This document shows positions 1 through 10,784 of a stretch of DNA of 64,000 nt, one piece after another. Made by a program: the position numbers and the translations under genes. The notes beneath the pieces are model-generated. The model had not been told where the DNA came from and ran no database searches. It worked only from the letters and a program-made list of their open reading frames with translations. This DNA comes from Crotalaria pallida. Taxonomy: Eukaryota > Streptophyta > Magnoliopsida > Fabales > Fabaceae. Numbering within the stretch: the first letter of the stretch is position 1; each line of letters opens with the position of its first letter. The DNA lies in the NCBI GenBank assembly GCA_037953625.1, contig CM075655.1, positions 23,206,001 to 23,270,000 on the forward strand, in the 5' to 3' direction.

Positions 1-656
1 GATAGATTGGCGATGTTCTGATACTCAAAAGCCACCTTGATTTCAGAACGAAGTCCGGTCTCAAACTTGATGCACTTGGTCCTTTCATCAGCATCCCTGT
101 AACTCCCTGCATATCGGATCAAGTCCTCAAACCTAGCAGCATACTCCCCAACGCTCAAGTTCCCCTGCACAAGCTGCAGAAAGGCTATCTCCTTCACTCT
201 ATGAACATCCTCAGGAAAGTATTTGCCGAGGAAACGGTCCTTGAACAACTCCCAGGTGATCGCCTGGTTGCTCGCCTCCAAGCCTCTCCGCATCTGTTGC
301 CACCAGTGTTCTGCTTCACTAGTCAACATGTATTGTGCTAGCAGAACCTTTTGTTCCTCCGGTGGTGCCATGGTATTCAGGATCTTTTCAATCTCCTGCA
401 ACCACAGTTGTGCCCCATCGGGATTGAACCCTCCTTCGAACTTCATCGGATCATTCTTTCTGAATCGTGCCAACCAATCGATAACAACTGGAGCTGGTGG
501 CTGAGGATTCATTGCTACTGTTGTGGCTGTTGCTGCTGCTGCAGCTGCTGCTGCTGCAGCTGCTGCTGCTATGTTATTCCCCTGATTCTGTTGCAGCTGT
601 ACCAGTTGTTCCAGAATAGCGCGGATCCCATCATTATCGATCCGCCTACCAGCCAT
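1..656 (-). CDS. gag: Partial gag of a Tekay-like Ty3 chromovirus (runs off window start)
   Basis: Reading the minus strand from an ATG at 656 gives an open frame to base 1: MAGRRIDND at the N-terminus, a Gln-rich stretch, an Ala run, then a Retrotrans_gag-type capsid core (WLARFRKNDPMKFEGG, EAEHWWQQM, FLGKYFPEDVHRVKEIAFL, LSVGEYAARFEDLIRYA). These motifs are typical of chromovirus gag, the structural protein forming cytoplasmic virus-like particles. The start is supported by its place about 160 bp downstream, in element orientation, of the primer-binding site and LTR at 818-3156. No stop appears in the visible 218 codons. The zinc knuckle and pol would lie outside the window. Clade assignment to Tekay is inference from gag, the Met-tRNA primer site and the LTR ends. 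Confidence 0.85.
   Translation of the reverse strand, partial: MAGRRIDNDGIRAILEQLVQLQQNQGNNIAAAAAAAAAAAAATATTVAMNPQPPAPVVIDWLARFRKNDPMKFEGGFNPDGAQLWLQEIEKILNTMAPPEEQKVLLAQYMLTSEAEHWWQQMRRGLEASNQAITWELFKDRFLGKYFPEDVHRVKEIAFLQLVQGNLSVGEYAARFEDLIRYAGSYRDADERTKCIKFETGLRSEIKVAFEYQNIANL
529..570. repeat. GCT/GCA trinucleotide run coding for poly-alanine in gag
   Basis: A trinucleotide run of gctgctgctgca units. On the minus strand it codes for an alanine tract near the gag N-terminus. The length is a multiple of three, so the frame is kept. Confidence 0.8.
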
Positions 657-817
657 TCTGTTTAATCATGCATAAGGCCAACAGTTAATGCTCAATAGCA
701 TGATTAGTAGTACAAACAGCCTATCAATATATTCTAGACTTTAAACTATAATTATCGATTACTCGCTTGGTGAGTAATCACTGGAGTAACTCATAACTCC
801 AATGGTCGAGGGAAACT

Positions 818-829
818 GCTCTGATACCA
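818..829 (-). other. Primer-binding site, initiator tRNA-Met
   Basis: The minus strand reads TGGTATCAGAGC, the complement of the 3' end of plant initiator tRNA-Met. It begins four bases after the TGTTACA end of the LTR. It marks the adjoining LTR as the 5' LTR of a minus-strand element. Confidence 0.9.
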
Positions 830-1590
830 TAAATGTAACACCCTATAATATTTACCCTTAATTTCCTTTATATCAAAAATACGGATTTAAAAATTCATTT
901 TTAATTCCTGAAAATCAACTGTCAAACGGACGAAGTTTCGTCTGTTTTTCGGACATTTCAAAAACTTCAACCTGATAAACACATTATTTAATATCAGCAG
1001 TAGCCAGAAGGGCTCAAATATAGATATAAGTGCATCACATAGTTGCCCCATGGGCTCAAGTGTAAAACAATCAACGTCAGTGTGTCAGAGTGTCAGCAAC
1101 AGTGCTAAGTATGCAAAACAAGAGACCATATCCGCAACTATGCCCAAAAATGAATCATAAGCAAATGCACCAAATAAACTATCCTAAGCCTCTCACAAAA
1201 GAGCATATACTGCACATATACATCAAATAACATAGAGGCTTAGGTAAAAAGAATGCATCTAAACCCAACCCTACTCTCCCTGTGAGGAAGAGTACTCCTG
1301 CTCGGCCTGGTCATGTGTAAACTCATCCTCGGTACCTGTGGAAATAGTAAGGAGTGAGTATTACACATAAAATGGGGAAGCAGTTTCCAATTACGACATA
1401 ATGCTATACCAAGCCATACACAATTAACAATTCGATAACAATATAATAAAGCTCAAGAAATCACAATTCATTATCAAAGTATTCCATTGGTTTCTCAAGT
1501 CAATCTTGCCTATTCATTCCTATACATCATTTTCATAAAGTCTTTTATTCCTTACACTTTAATCATATTCATAATTCTTTTCAATTTGTC

Positions 1591-1890
1591 CCTAGTCACG
1601 ACCTACTGCGTCTGCACTCCTATGCACTCACGTCTTACTGCGTCCGGGTATATTTTTCATTCTCCCCTGGTCACGACCTACTGCGTCTGCACCCCTGTGC
1701 ACTCACGTCTTACTGCGTCCGGGTATATTTTTCATTCTCCCCTGGTCACGACCTACTGCGTCTGCACTCCTGTGCACTCACGTCTTACTGCGTCCGGGTA
1801 TATTTTTCATTCTCCCCTGGTCACGACCTACTGCGTCTGCACCCCTGTGCACTCACGTCTTACTGCGTCCGGGTATATTTTTCATTCTCA
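1591..1890. repeat. Four tandem copies of a 75-bp unit within the LTR
   Basis: The string GTCACGACCTACTGCGTCTG begins at 1595, 1670, 1745 and 1820, exactly 75 bp apart. Copies differ at only a few bases (for example cactcc versus cacccc). Inside each unit TACTGCGTC occurs twice, so the unit is itself an old duplication. The even period and low divergence suggest recent unequal exchange or slippage. Confidence 0.95.
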
Positions 1891-2793
1891 TTTTTCTTTA
1901 TTAACCTTTCCTCTTACTCATATTAACCATTTCATTTTCCAGAAAACCACTTGATTTCTTATCAAGTAAATTACTCAAAATTAATCACCACATTACACAT
2001 TTGCATCATCAACTCATCACAAACATATCTCATAAGTTAATTAGCATCTATTAAACAACTTTATTAATACCGTCACCGTTATCCTTAATTTCCATTCTTT
2101 GCCTTGGTTTTTTTAAAATAAAATCATATCTCATTCATTTAGCAAAATAAGCACTTTAAATTATAATCATCACCAAGTCACAAGTTTATATACCAAATAT
2201 TAAAATGAAGCTTATCATCACCTAATTATTTTCCCTATGTCACAAGCTCTAATTATTAACTACCCTATGGTATAACCACCTAAACTAACACATAACTCTT
2301 AGTACCCATTATATACATATTGTAAACTAAACCCCAGAGTAAGGTAATACTCACTATAACCCACTGCTTACCTCAAGCTCTTAGAGATATAGAGAGAATT
2401 TGTGCTTGGAACTCACTTGAGAAAGAGCCACAATTCAAAAGAGAGGGAGGAACCTAAAATCAATAAAATAAAGGAACAAAATATCAAACTTTGCCCAAGA
2501 ATCTTGAGGAAATTCTTGACCCATCAAGTTCCTCAAGGTTGTTGACTAAAGCTTCAAGGGAGGAAGAGGGAGAGAGAGAAATTTGAATTCTAGAGAGAGA
2601 AAGAGAGGAATACAATCAACATTCACTTACTTGGAGCAACAAGGAAGGACTTGGGGATGGACTTGGAGTGATCCTCTTGAGGATTGATTGATGAAAATGG
2701 AAGATTTGGTTCCCTAGGAGAGAGAGAATTCGAGTTTCTCAAGAACTAAGAGGTGGACGCACCTTTATTTTTTTTTCAGAATCTACAGCTTTT

Positions 2794-2867
2794 AATCGAT
2801 TATTAATCGATTATGCCATTTTTCATTTTCTGACCTTAATCGATTAAGCTGCAGTTTAATCGATTAA
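2794..2867. repeat. Four AATCGATT palindromes in the Tekay-like LTR
   Basis: AATCGATT starts at 2794, 2805, 2838 and 2858 (steps 11, 33, 20). Copies are extended by flanking TTA/TAA to 10-12 nt palindromes. The leading context CTACAGC-TTTAATCGATTA also occurs in the copia LTR at 23270. Confidence 0.9.
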
Positions 2868-3643
2868 GCTGTTCAGTTTTGCAGTACCCAGACTTTGAAT
2901 GGCCATAACTTATTCGTTACCCGTTGGATCTTCCTCAAATTTTAAGGCAAGTTTCCTCACATATCCTACTTCACATCCAACGGTGGAATTTATGTTTTGA
3001 GCTACCAATCTTGTTATTCTAATTTCCTAAGTTCCTATGTTTTAAACTTACGGTTGCATGCTAATTTGGCTAAGTTTCTAACTTATGCTCTCATTTCTTC
3101 TACCCTAAGACCATCGCAACATAAATTACAATATAAATAAAGTTTGGGATGTTACATCATGCAATTAAACAGCATAACTATTCAATTAGTAGGAATTTAT
3201 TGGATTCTTATGTAACTTTTCATAAATTCACTGTTCTTAATCAAGTTTATTCAATGGTTTAAATTTCTATGGAATTAGGATTATTCAAGTTGAATTAAGT
3301 AATTTCATGAGAGGAATCTAGAAATTACTATTTTATGAATTTATTCATGATTTAAATGAAAAATATTGATTTATAATAAATGAATGAATATACAATGAAA
3401 CTAAGTTCCTAACCAAGTTTTTCTCATTATAAATTTATTTTATTTTATTTTTCAGTAGTTTAATTTCTCTTTTCATTTATTTATTTAATTCTGGATTTTA
3501 TCTTTTTAATAGATTTTATTCTAGATTTTTCCTTAGGTAGGAATAGATTTAACAATTGTGAGTCCCTGTGGGAACGATATCTGGTCTTAATCAACTATAT
3601 TACTATCTGATGTAGTATACTTACTAGAGAGTGAACAAGTTTT

Positions 3644-3660
3644 TGGCGCCGTTGCCGGGG
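3644..3660 (+). other. Primer-binding site, tRNA-Asp
   Basis: TGGCGCCGTTGCCGGGG is a perfect 17-nt complement of the 3' end of plant tRNA-Asp including CCA, as used by Athila-clade elements. It lies six bases after the LTR end at 3637. Confidence 0.9.
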
Positions 3661-3965
3661 ACTTGAATTAGTTTAATTTGTTTTGGCACTAAGAAGTAAT
3701 TTGGAGTGAAATCTATTTTTGGGACTTAATTGAAATGCACAATGATGACTTGTAAGGAATTAGAATTTTTTTATTTTGTTTTGACTTCACACCCTCTTAC
3801 TTATTATGCAAATACCCCTATTGATGAGATTGAAAAGTTGTATAAGTAATTTTTCATAGAAAAGTTAGTACAAAAGTTGCCCGTTAATTAAGGAAGACTT
3901 AAGTGATAATTTCTCTAAAAATTTGAAGAAGAAAAAGAAATTAAGGTGCATCTGAGGAAGAAGAG

Positions 3966-4436
3966 GTGAAACAAAACAAAACAGATGAAGGTAGAATATT
4001 AGTGGAGAAATTTGACTTATCCTTGCGTGCTGAATTTTATGAACTTAAAAATTGTGTTAAATCTGTTGCATATGTGGATGAGTCAAAATTTTTCAATTAT
4101 GTTCGACCTTTGAGTTTGCATGATGTTTATTCAAAACATCAACATGAGTCATTGTTGTACAAAGGGATGAATAAAGATCCTAATAATTTTGTTTTCCTTG
4201 TTCATGGAATTAACACCTTCATGAATAGGGAAAAAGATAAATGTGATGAGATGATGCATGCTATAAGGAATGTACCTTTTGACTCTGGTGGGATTGAATT
4301 TATTTCTAAAATTTCCTTACTTCATCATCATTCATGCTCATTCCCATGGGACATGGGAGTAACTTGTTATTCCTATATCACATGGGAGTTGAGCCATAAA
4401 ATTTGGGATCCTGGTGGATTCTTTGTAATTATGTAG
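3966..4436 (+). CDS. Unknown open frame in the internal region of element 0
   Basis: An uninterrupted frame of about 156 codons where gag would be expected. I do not recognise it: it shows none of the Athila gag motifs seen in the sister element. It includes the segments YELKNCVKSVAYVDESKFFNYV and VFLVHGINTFMNREKDKCDEMM. The frame opens without an ATG; the first in-frame ATG is about 67 codons in, so it may be the remnant of a longer or spliced gene. It could be captured host sequence, a lineage-specific accessory gene or chance. No signal peptide or membrane segment is evident. Confidence 0.35.
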   Translation: MKQNKTDEGRILVEKFDLSLRAEFYELKNCVKSVAYVDESKFFNYVRPLSLHDVYSKHQHESLLYKGMNKDPNNFVFLVHGINTFMNREKDKCDEMMHAIRNVPFDSGGIEFISKISLLHHHSCSFPWDMGVTCYSYITWELSHKIWDPGGFFVIM

Positions 4437-5062
4437 TAGTGTAGGTTTTAATTTTCTTTAGTTAGTGAATAAGGAGTTGAAACTTCCTATAAGTAACAAC
4501 TAAAGAGGTGCTTTATAACACTATTTTTAGTTGTTCATGTGACACAGGTAAATAAAATTTGGGGGGAGTCTCCTTCATGCTACATCAATAGAAAAAGCTG
4601 TGCTACAAAGGTACTAAGTTTGGGGGAATGTCTTCTCATTTTTGTTAGTGATGAGTATTTTATTCAGATGTGGTAGGAAGTATTCCAGATTTATTCCATG
4701 TAATTTTTTTTATTTTGTAGTTAGGTATGTTTAGTTTAGTTTGCTTGAGGACAAGCCAACCTTTATGTTTGGGGGAGTGGACAAAATAAAAATTTTCAGA
4801 TCTGAATTTTTTCTCCCATTTTTGGTGTTGGTTTGTGTCTTAGGTAGAGGTTTTGTAATTATTCTAGACTTAGGATTATTTTTATGATGATAGGTGTATA
4901 TACTTTGTTTAGGATTAGACTCATTGATTCATGTTATTTATTTGTTGAGCTGTAAATATTTTTGAAATTTGGTTATTTTGAAAAAGTTTTTCAGAACTTG
5001 AGATTAGTGAATTGACTTTAGCTTAGTGAGATTTTGAGCCTATATTGATGGGGTATGTGAAT

Positions 5063-6542
5063 TGATTTGGGTCTAACATATGATGCTTTAGAGCTTAATT
5101 TGACTCCCTTTTGCTTAGTTTTGGTTTGTTTCTTAAGTATTTTAGGTAGATTTTGTATAGTTTTTAGAAAGTTAGGTAATTTAGAACCCTTTGAACGTTT
5201 TGATCCGTTTTGGGTATGTTTCAGGTACTTTCGGAGCTTAAATGAAGAAAATAAATATGGAGCACGAAAGAGGATGAAAAGACCTTGAAAATGGCGCAAG
5301 AACGAAGCAAAACGGAGCCGGAATGAGTCCCGCACGCCAGGGCATGGAGCCCCCCACGCCCAAGCATGAATGCAGCGAGAAAATGCACCCAGTACAGACC
5401 TGGCACGCCTGGGCGCACAGCCCTGGGCGCCCAGGCTCGAATACCGCGTGAAAGTGACGCTGTTCGGTATTTTGATCATAACTTGAGATAAGCTTATCCA
5501 AATAAGGCGATCTGGGTATCATTTTAAATCTAAGGAAAAGATCTACAACTTCGCCAGAAATAGCCTTCCTCAAATTCGTCCATCTTTGGGGTCAAAATAA
5601 AGGCCGAAGTTGCTGTCAGATACGAGAAAGCCTAATTGGGCCACTTTCTGATCAGTTTTGCTCCAATTCAATTACGATTAGTTTTATCTTTTAAATATAC
5701 GTTTTAGAATTAGGTTAGGAAGCCATTAGCAGTCATTAGAGTTTTTAGAAAGGGAGATTACATAATTTTAGAGAGTTTTAGAAGAGGAGAAGATGAAGGA
5801 TTGGGAGATCCAAGGCTTTTCCATGGTAATCATGTATTCTTCTATTTCTCTTGTTCTTATTTTCATGATATGTAACTAAAACCCTTTGTTAGGAATTGGT
5901 GAATTTGTATGGATTAGTTTATTGATTTCATGAATTCATGTTTTTCATATTCTAAATCATGTGTTTGATGGTGTTTTTACTGTTATGCATAGAAGTAACT
6001 AATCTATGTTTTGGATTTCTAATTCTTTAATTGAGAGATTAGGAACTAGAATAGGCCATGCCTTCAAACAATATAGTTATTCAACAAGTAGGGATACAAT
6101 TGGGTAATTATATAACATGATTAATTCCCTGTTCTTAATTAAGATTATTCAATGGTTTAATCTATTAAGGAATTAAGGATTATCTAATTGAATAAGAAAC
6201 GGTAATTATACAAGAGGGATCTAATAATTACCAATTTAGGAATTTGTTCATGATTTAGGGAAAAACAGAGATTCATGATAAATAAACAACGCCTACAATA
6301 AAACCATGTTCCTAACATCTTTCTCAAATCGCTCACAACTTTTATTTATTTTCTGTTTTTAATTTATTTTCTATTTTTATTTCAAATCAATCATAATTAA
6401 TTAATTATAAACCAATAGATTTTGCTTTTAACTACTCTTTGGTGGAAATTAATTGAACAATTTGCAATCCACGAGTGGAACGATATCTGGTCTTCTAGAC
6501 TATATTACTTTGCGATCTAGTATACTTGCTAGAGAGTGAACA
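5063..6542 (+). mobile_element. 5' LTR of the Diaspora/Athila-like element
   Basis: 1480 bp, TG...CA ends. It closely matches 10785-11837 plus 22597-23028. A GC-rich block at 5320-5460 stands out from the AT-rich LTR and contains a perfect 10-nt inverted repeat (5407-5416 with 5427-5436) around a 10-nt loop. Short frames on either strand here are chance. Confidence 0.9.
5407..5436. repeat. GC-rich 10-10-10 hairpin in the LTR
   Basis: GCCTGGGCGC at 5407-5416 is the exact reverse complement of GCGCCCAGGC at 5427-5436, with a 10-nt loop. The 3' LTR copy (11129-11138 with 11149-11158) keeps the geometry with one mismatch. Neither arm is itself a palindrome. Confidence 0.9.
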
Positions 6543-6548
6543 AGTTTT

Positions 6549-6565
6549 TGGCGCCGTTGTCGGGG
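6549..6565 (+). other. Primer-binding site, tRNA-Asp (one mismatch)
   Basis: Same 17-mer as at 3644 with C to T at 6560. It lies six bases downstream of the LTR end at 6542. Confidence 0.88.
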
Positions 6566-6767
6566 ATTGAAATTCGTTTCAATTAATTTTCGGTACTTAG
6601 TAGTAGTATTATTAGGTGAAATTTATTTTATTTTTAGTTAGTTTCTTGTCTCAACAGGTGCTGCGTAATTTTTCTCTTGTTTTTTTTTTGTGCAGGAATT
6701 TTTATTAATTTAAGTGCAAAGAGGAGAAAAATTCAGCACTAGAAGGTGGGAAAGACCAACATTGAAG

Positions 6768-8828
6768 ATGGCTGGAGGAGGAGGATCTCACGGATCCTCT
6801 CCGCCTCCTCCTCCCAGGAAGACTTTGCTGGAGTATGGAACAGTGGACCCGGACCTCTTTGCTTCCAGCATAGTCTGGCCAGCCATCACTGCAACTGCAT
6901 TCGCAATTGATCCACAATATATCCACCTCATCATGAAGGATCAGTTCAGTGGTGCGCCGAATCAAGACCCCAAGGACCATATCGCCAACTTCCTGGGCAT
7001 GCTCGACTTCTTCAAGATCGAGGGTGCTACAGACGAGGCCATCAGAATGAGGATGTTCCCTCTCTCACTGAGGGGCGAGGCGCTAACTTGGGTGAACAAC
7101 CAGGCACCAGGGAGTTTGTCCAGCTGGAAAGTACTTGTCTCAAAATTCATGGATAAGTTTCTTCCAGTTGGAAAGCAAGCGAAGCTGAGGCAGGATGTTC
7201 ATTCTTTCATGCAAGAGGACAACGAGCCGTTGCATGAAGCTTGGCAGCGTTACAACCAGCTACTGAGGAGATGCCCAATATATATGCAAGACTGGCAACA
7301 AATTCTACTGTTTTATAATGGGCTCAACCGATTCAATCAGAGTATGGTTGATGCAGCAGTTGTTGGATCGCTAATGAAGAAGACTGTTGAAGAGGCCAAG
7401 GAATTTATTGCAAATATGGCATTCAGTAGTAGTCAAGGATTGAGAACCCAGGTGGAGTAGAGCGTCCTAAAGAGCAATGATCTGGATTCAAGTCAAGTCA
7501 AGATCTTAATCGAGCAGAACAAGCAAATGCAGCAGCAGATGGCTGCATTGACGAAGCAGATAAGCCATATCACTATGTCAGCTGCAACGAGCACTCTGAA
7601 GTGCGACTTTTGTGGAGGAAGTCACCGGAATGGTGATTGTGTATTTGAAGTCAGTAAGGGTCCAGCAACCATTGAGGAACAAACCAAGTTTGTGGGTGAT
7701 GGAGTACCTAAAAAAAATACGTACCCCAACATCTGCAATCCAAAGCTAACAAATCAGTCTCACACCTCATGGTCCAGCTCAACACCCAATCCATCACAGC
7801 CACAGAAGCAAGGTTGGGAGAAAGCACTTGAAGCAATGGCTGCCACAACAAATACATTCATGGAAGAAGCAACGGCGAATTTCGCCAATCAGGAAGTCAG
7901 CATTCGCAACTTGGAGGTGCAATTGACTCAAATAAACAATCAGATATCAGAGATTGCAACCAATTACAAGGAGCGATGCATGGCGGTCACGCTTCGAAGT
8001 GGCAAGTCGTATGAGGAGCCACAGAAGAAGGGTGATGTAACTGAGCTTGAAAAGAAGGATAAGGGGCCAAAGCAACCAAGTGGAAGAGGCTCAAATGTAA
8101 GGCAATAGACGCAGGATCCACCTGCGGATCAAGAGATAGAGGAAGGCACACCCAAACTAGCACCACTACCTCCGAGGATTCCTTATCCTCAAAGGTTGAA
8201 GAAAGAGGACGACCAGAAGCAATTCTCCAAGTTCTTGGAGATGCTACGGAAAGTGGAGATCAACATCCCGTTTGCAGAGGCACTCTCACAAATGCCTATG
8301 TACGCGAGATTCATGAAGGAGTTGCTGACAAAGAAGAAGAGGATGCTCACTGACGAGACGTTCACGATAGCAGAGAAGTGCAGCAACATCATCAAATCCA
8401 ACCTTCCACCAAAGCTGAAGGACCCAGGTAGCTTCACTCTTCCAATTAGCATAGGCAAGGAGTACTCCGGTAAGGCTCTATGTGACTTAGGAGCTAGTGT
8501 TAATATTATGCCATTGTCTATTTGTGAAGCATTGGACATAGGAGAGATTAAGCCTACCCCGGCAGTACTTCAGTTAGCTGATAGAACCACCCTCCGCCCA
8601 TATGGAGTGGTGGAAGATATTCTGGTTAAGGTGAAAGATTTTATCCTGCCCTTAGATTTCATAGTTTTAGATATAGAAGAGGATGAAAATATTCCTCTAA
8701 TTTTTGGAAGGCAATTATTGGCCACAGCAGGGGCAGTGATTGATGTGCCTAGGGGCGAAGTAATTCTTCGAGTGAATGGTGACCAAACTATAATTAAAAT
8801 TTTTGAAAAACCACCAATCACCGCGTAG
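6768..8828 (+). pseudogene. gag-pro: gag-protease polyprotein of the Diaspora/Athila-like element, two in-frame stops
   Basis: The frame starts at the ATG at 6768 (MAGGGGSHGSSPPPPP; upstream in-frame codons lack an ATG). It carries an Athila-type gag core (DPKDHIANFLGMLDFFKIEG, AEALTWVNNQAPGS-like segment, SWKVLVSKFMDKFLP), a zinc-finger-like CDFCGGSHRNGDC near 7600, and an aspartic protease domain with DLGASVNIMPLSICEALDIGE (DLGAS codons 8484-8498) and FIVLDIEEDENIPLIFGRQLL. DLG in place of DT/SG is usual in plant Ty3 proteases of this clade as I recall it. The frame is broken by TAG at 7458 and TAG at 8106, without frameshift, and ends at TAG 8826. No reverse transcriptase follows. The protein would have formed particles and matured gag. 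Confidence 0.88.
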
Positions 8829-10784
8829 AACTTTGCTCCTCTCATGTGCATTCAACACTCGAATGGAGAGAGTGTTGGAAAGAAGTTGAAAAGCAAGGTG
8901 CCACCTTTGAAGGGATCTTGGCAACCACCCTAACCTCTGAAAAGAGGTGACCAGTCAGGCTCGTGACGTTAAACAAGCACTAGTTGGGAGGTAACCCAAT
9001 GTTTAGGTAGCCTTTCCTTAGTTTAGTAGTTTTTAGGAAATTAGTGTAGGTTATTTTTTTTATTTTATTTTATTAAAAAAAAAAGCATCAGGTACAGACG
9101 TGGTGCGCCTTGGCGCGCAGCTCTGCACTCCTGGGCGCGCACTGGGCGAATTTGCCCAAAAGTTTGGGGATTGTTATTTGTTGATATATTTTATGCTCTT
9201 TTCCCCATCACAGCCAGTCCCTGTACCTGTACAACAAAAATATGTAATTTCTTTCTAGGATTTTTCTTTTTTTTTAGTTTTATTGCTTGGTTATTTATTT
9301 GGATTATTTATTATTTGCATCAAGCTATATATTTTGTAACAATTATGAGTTAATATTTCCCCATTAGAGATGTTATTTTGGGCACTTGTTTTTAATGACT
9401 TATATAAAGTTTGGGGGAATGTTTTCTCACTTTTGTTAGTGCTGATTATTTTATCAGATGCAAGTAGTAAGTGTTCCAAATTTATTCCATGTAATTTTTT
9501 ATTTTGTAGTTTTAGTTTAGTTTAGTTTGCTTGAGGGCAAGCCAACCTCTAAGTTTGGAGGAGTGGACAAAATAAAAATTTTCAGATATGAATTTTCTCC
9601 CATTTTTGGTGTTGGTTTGTGTCTTAAGTAGAGGTTTTGTAATTATTCTAGACTTGGGATTATTTTTCTGATGATAGGTGTATATACTTAGATTAGGATT
9701 AGACTCATTGATTCATGTTACTTATTTGTTGAGCTGTAAATATTTTTGAAATTTGGTTATTTTCACAACATTTTTCAGAACTTGAGATTAGTGAACTGAC
9801 TTTAGCTTAGTGAGATTTTGAGCCTATTTGATGGGGTATGTGAATAATTTGAAATATTTTGATTTGAAACCCCTATTCTTTCATGAGTGTGTTCACTTCA
9901 GTTTTGTGTTCTAGAACTTGACCGGTGACCATTTTGAGATTGATAATAGATTACATGCATTAAGATGATTAAGGCATTTAGGATGTGTTTTTGTGGCCAT
10001 CAGATGATTTGAATTGATAAATATTTCCTTAGTTGCCCATTTTGAGCCTAATGATATTATGATTTTTCTTTGGTACCCTGCATTGATTGAGTATTCTTTG
10101 TTAGTACCTTGGGAATTTTGAATGAGCAATTGAGAGGAATATAGAAAGAAAAAGTGAAAGTAATTGGTGAAAAGTGTATGAGTTATATTTCTCTTCCAAG
10201 TAAAAAAATAAAAATAAAAATAAATGTAAAGGAAGAGAATAGAAGGAAAAGATATTGAAAAAGAAAGGAAGAATAAAATGTCCTGATCTGAGTGTGAGTC
10301 CTCATAGTATTCATTGCTCATTCATAATTTTTAGAGGGAAATTTGTATTGCATTTTAGCCCTTAGTTTTATCCCTTCTTTCTTTTATCCCACCTGACTCT
10401 TTTAGCCATGGTCTCATTACAACCAAAATAAAGACCTTTTGATTTTTGCATGTATTCAATAATTTCAGTGGAGATTTGGGTCTATGGTCAAGCATATAGT
10501 AACACTTTACTATTGTATGAACTTGAGTGAATTGTTAATAACCTTGATACACATGAGAGAAATACACTGAGAGGTTGAGAGTGTTCACTAGTTCTGAGTT
10601 CTGATTGGTTTTGTTTCTTTAACCAAGTTTTGATATGTGAATAGCTTGTATAAATATGTGGCTGTGTTGATGAGTCGAAGTCTTAAATTAGGTGCTGTAC
10701 ATTTTTATTTGGATGGTAGTCTTTTGTTTTAGAATTTTTATTTTACTTTTGCCTGGGACATGCAAAATGCTAAGTTTGGGGGTG
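8829..10784 (+). other. Non-coding 3' internal region of the Diaspora/Athila-like element
   Basis: About 2 kb where pol would be expected. No polymerase, RNase H or integrase motif is seen in any frame. It is AT-rich apart from a GC-rich block at 9100-9150 with two GCGCGC palindromes (9113 and 9135). It has several purine runs resembling the polypurine tract: AAGTTTGGGGGAA near 9409, a variant near 9548, and the real tract AAGTTTGGGGGTG just before the LTR at 10785. A long A/T low-complexity run occupies about 10201-10225. Confidence 0.75.

Larger units (their letters stand above)
834..3156 (-). mobile_element. 5' LTR (2.3 kb) of the minus-strand Tekay-like element
   Basis: In plus orientation it begins TGTAACACCC and ends GGGATGTTACA, a perfect TGTAAC/GTTACA terminal inversion. 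The primer site abuts its left side. Right of 3156 the sequence changes to the LTR of another element (see 3157). It contains a 4 x 75 bp tandem repeat and a cluster of AATCGATT palindromes. No coding capacity: the open frame at 1487-1954 is the 75-bp repeat (a multiple of three) read through. The very start of the same LTR family reappears at 63960. Confidence 0.85.
3157..5062 (+). mobile_element. Element 0: Athila/Diaspora-like Ty3 element, left visible part
   Basis: 3157-3637 is the 3' part of an LTR, alignable by eye with 6049-6542 and ending in GAGAGTGAACA. A tRNA-Asp primer site follows at 3644. The internal region holds a short unknown open frame (3966-4436) but no recognisable gag. 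4610-5062 matches the 3' internal region of the sister element at 9405-9843. At 5062 it is interrupted by that sister element and resumes at 23029. The LTR start is hidden by the insertion ending at 3156. This is the oldest layer of the nest. Confidence 0.8.

Noticed and set aside
1487..1954. Open frame with four 25-residue repeats
   Set aside because: It is the 75-bp LTR repeat read in frame; no start context, family or conservation evident.
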